Below are positions 32,016-33,137 of a DNA stretch of 33,137 bases, one piece after another (position 1 is the stretch's first letter; each line of letters opens with the position of its first letter). The notes under the pieces were generated by a model. It ran no database searches. It had not been told where the DNA came from and worked only from the letters and a program-made list of their open reading frames with translations. A program made the position numbers and the translations under genes. The stretch is from Actinomycetes bacterium (lineage in GTDB: Bacteria > Actinomycetota > Acidimicrobiia > Acidimicrobiales > Palsa-688), in assembly GCA_021828475.1 (NCBI GenBank), contig JAJZIY010000033.1:1-33137 (forward strand). The letters are read 5' to 3'.

Positions 32016-33137
32016 CCTGGCACCGGCCCGAGGCCAGGGTTGTCCGCCCGTGCGAGGCCGGGGCCGCCCGCCCGCCCCGGAAGCGGGTTGGGTACCGGGT
32101 GGACGGGATGGGTCGGATGGGTCGGATGGACCGGAACGGCAGGCCGGGGGAGCCGGGACGGCCCGGGCCGGGCCGGAAGACCTGCGAGACGTTCGAGAGC
32201 GTGGGTCTCGAGCTCTGCCGCCCACCTGCGCAGCGCGGCCGGTGAGCCCGGGCGCGGCCCGGCCTGCTCCAGCACCGCCTCGTCCGGCCAGCCGAGCACA
32301 AGGGACCTGGCCGCCGACCGGACGCGGGCCGGGTCGTGCGGTCCGAGAGCCGGCCTACCCGGCCCCGCCACCGTCACCACGGCGAAGCCGACGTCCCTGG
32401 ACCGGGCCCCGAGCTGGTCGGGCGGGCCGAGACAGACCAGTGCCCGGCCCGTAGGCAGGGTGCGTAGGTAGGGGAGCGTCACGGCGTAGCCAAGACCGAC
32501 CGAAGTTGCCTCCGCCGCGCCAACCTGGCTCGTCGTGGAGCGGTCGGGGAGGTGCCAGCGCACCGTGATGCAACGGCTGTCCAGGCTCATCACGGTACCT
32601 CGCGTGGCAGCGGGTATGGGACCGAGCCGGCGCAGGGCTACCACGGGCACGCCGGCCCGGAACGGCCTCCCCGCCAGCAGCAGCTCCGGGCTCGGGCTGG
32701 CAGCAGGGGGCCCGGAGGCGACCAGGTTGAGCGCCTCTGCCTCGGGCCCGCCGTAGGCGACGACCGGGGCCCCGGACGCGGCTGCGGCTGCGAGTGCGGA
32801 GCGTGCCGCCTGCGCCCCGGTCGGTGCACCACGCACGACCAGGCCGGCGAGAGAGTAGGGCGTCCAAGCCGGAGCGGACGCCTGGGACCGCGCCGGCCAG
32901 GAGCCCGGCTCCACCTGGGACCTGGCCAGCTGCTCGAGGCTCGACGAGGCGGGACGGCCGGCCGGCCCGGCGGTCCCGCCCAGCACCAGTACCAGCTTGG
33001 TGCCGGCGGCTGCCGCCCCGCGGGCCAGCCTGGCCAACGCAGCCGGTGCCACGTGGTCAGCGGCGTCGACCACCAGCACGCTGCCGAGTGCCGGCCCCCG
33101 GACGGCCCAGCGCCGCGCCGCGCCGCGCTCGGAGATC
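32012..33137 (-). CDS. C-terminal part of a relaxase/helicase-like protein (partial)
   Basis: The frame is open to the window end, so the N-terminus is missing; a GTG at 33079 is an internal codon or a possible start. The first residues resemble a helicase Walker B strand (SVLVVDAADHVAPAALARLA) followed by KLVLVLGG. Later, ITVRWHLPD and VGLGYAVTLPYLRTLP match the C-terminal motor region of TraA/MobF-type relaxases and related superfamily 1 helicases. The last 60 residues are Pro/His-rich. It overlaps the YbhN-type gene by four bases. The family call rests on short motifs; a different UvrD-like or AAA ATPase is possible. Confidence 0.5.
   Translation of the reverse strand, partial: ISERGAARRWAVRGPALGSVLVVDAADHVAPAALARLARGAAAAGTKLVLVLGGTAGPAGRPASSSLEQLARSQVEPGSWPARSQASAPAWTPYSLAGLVVRGAPTGAQAARSALAAAAASGAPVVAYGGPEAEALNLVASGPPAASPSPELLLAGRPFRAGVPVVALRRLGPIPAATRGTVMSLDSRCITVRWHLPDRSTTSQVGAAEATSVGLGYAVTLPYLRTLPTGRALVCLGPPDQLGARSRDVGFAVVTVAGPGRPALGPHDPARVRSAARSLVLGWPDEAVLEQAGPRPGSPAALRRWAAELETHALERLAGLPARPGPSRLPRPAVPVHPTHPTHPVHPVPNPLPGRAGGPGLARADNPGLGPVPG

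Overview
This window is about 33 kb of very GC-rich DNA. It uses many GTG starts, and stops and starts often overlap as ATGA or GTGA. The gene content fits a flagellated Actinomycetota. FliW and CsrA together, a Gram-positive style flagellar set and a wall hydrolase point that way. A lineage such as Acidimicrobiia is a guess; no rRNA or tRNA is present to settle it.

Positions 1-13577, all on the minus strand, hold most of a flagellar cluster. The transcriptional order is fliC, then a strong hairpin terminator, fliD, fliS, a fliT-position gene, then a basal-body operon: 25-aa leader ORF, flgB, flgC, fliE, fliF, fliG, fliH, fliI, fliJ, an NlpC/P60-SLT wall hydrolase, and a short ORF where fliK is expected. 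Together these encode the rod, MS ring, switch, export ATPase complex, wall-opening enzyme, filament, cap and chaperones.

Positions 13600-22830 are an accessory surface-modification block. It has a TPR glycosyltransferase (probably for flagellin), a decayed second glycosyltransferase, a soluble P-loop sulfotransferase, and a 1010-aa fusion of a 14-helix MFS exporter, one extra helix and an arylsulfotransferase-type beta-propeller. A secreted GH51-like glycosidase follows on the opposite strand. The sulfotransferase and the fusion overlap by four bases. They are the best candidate here for an undescribed system, perhaps sulfate transfer or export at the cell surface.

Positions 22900-30300 are regulatory and hook-associated. 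They hold fliA (sigma-28), a divergent LuxR-type regulator with a degenerate receiver, flgN-flgK-flgL-fliW, csrA with an unusual proline-rich tail, and a primary-type sigma factor with a 23-aa leader ORF. A sigma-28-like promoter sits so close to flgN that the transcript should be leaderless. The fliC ribosome-binding site lies in the loop of a hairpin with GGA motifs, as expected for CsrA/FliW control of flagellin.

Positions 30300-33137, minus strand, hold three overlapping genes: the C-terminal part of a relaxase/helicase-like protein cut by the window end, a YbhN-type membrane protein with an in-frame 24-bp repeat, and a small lipoprotein.
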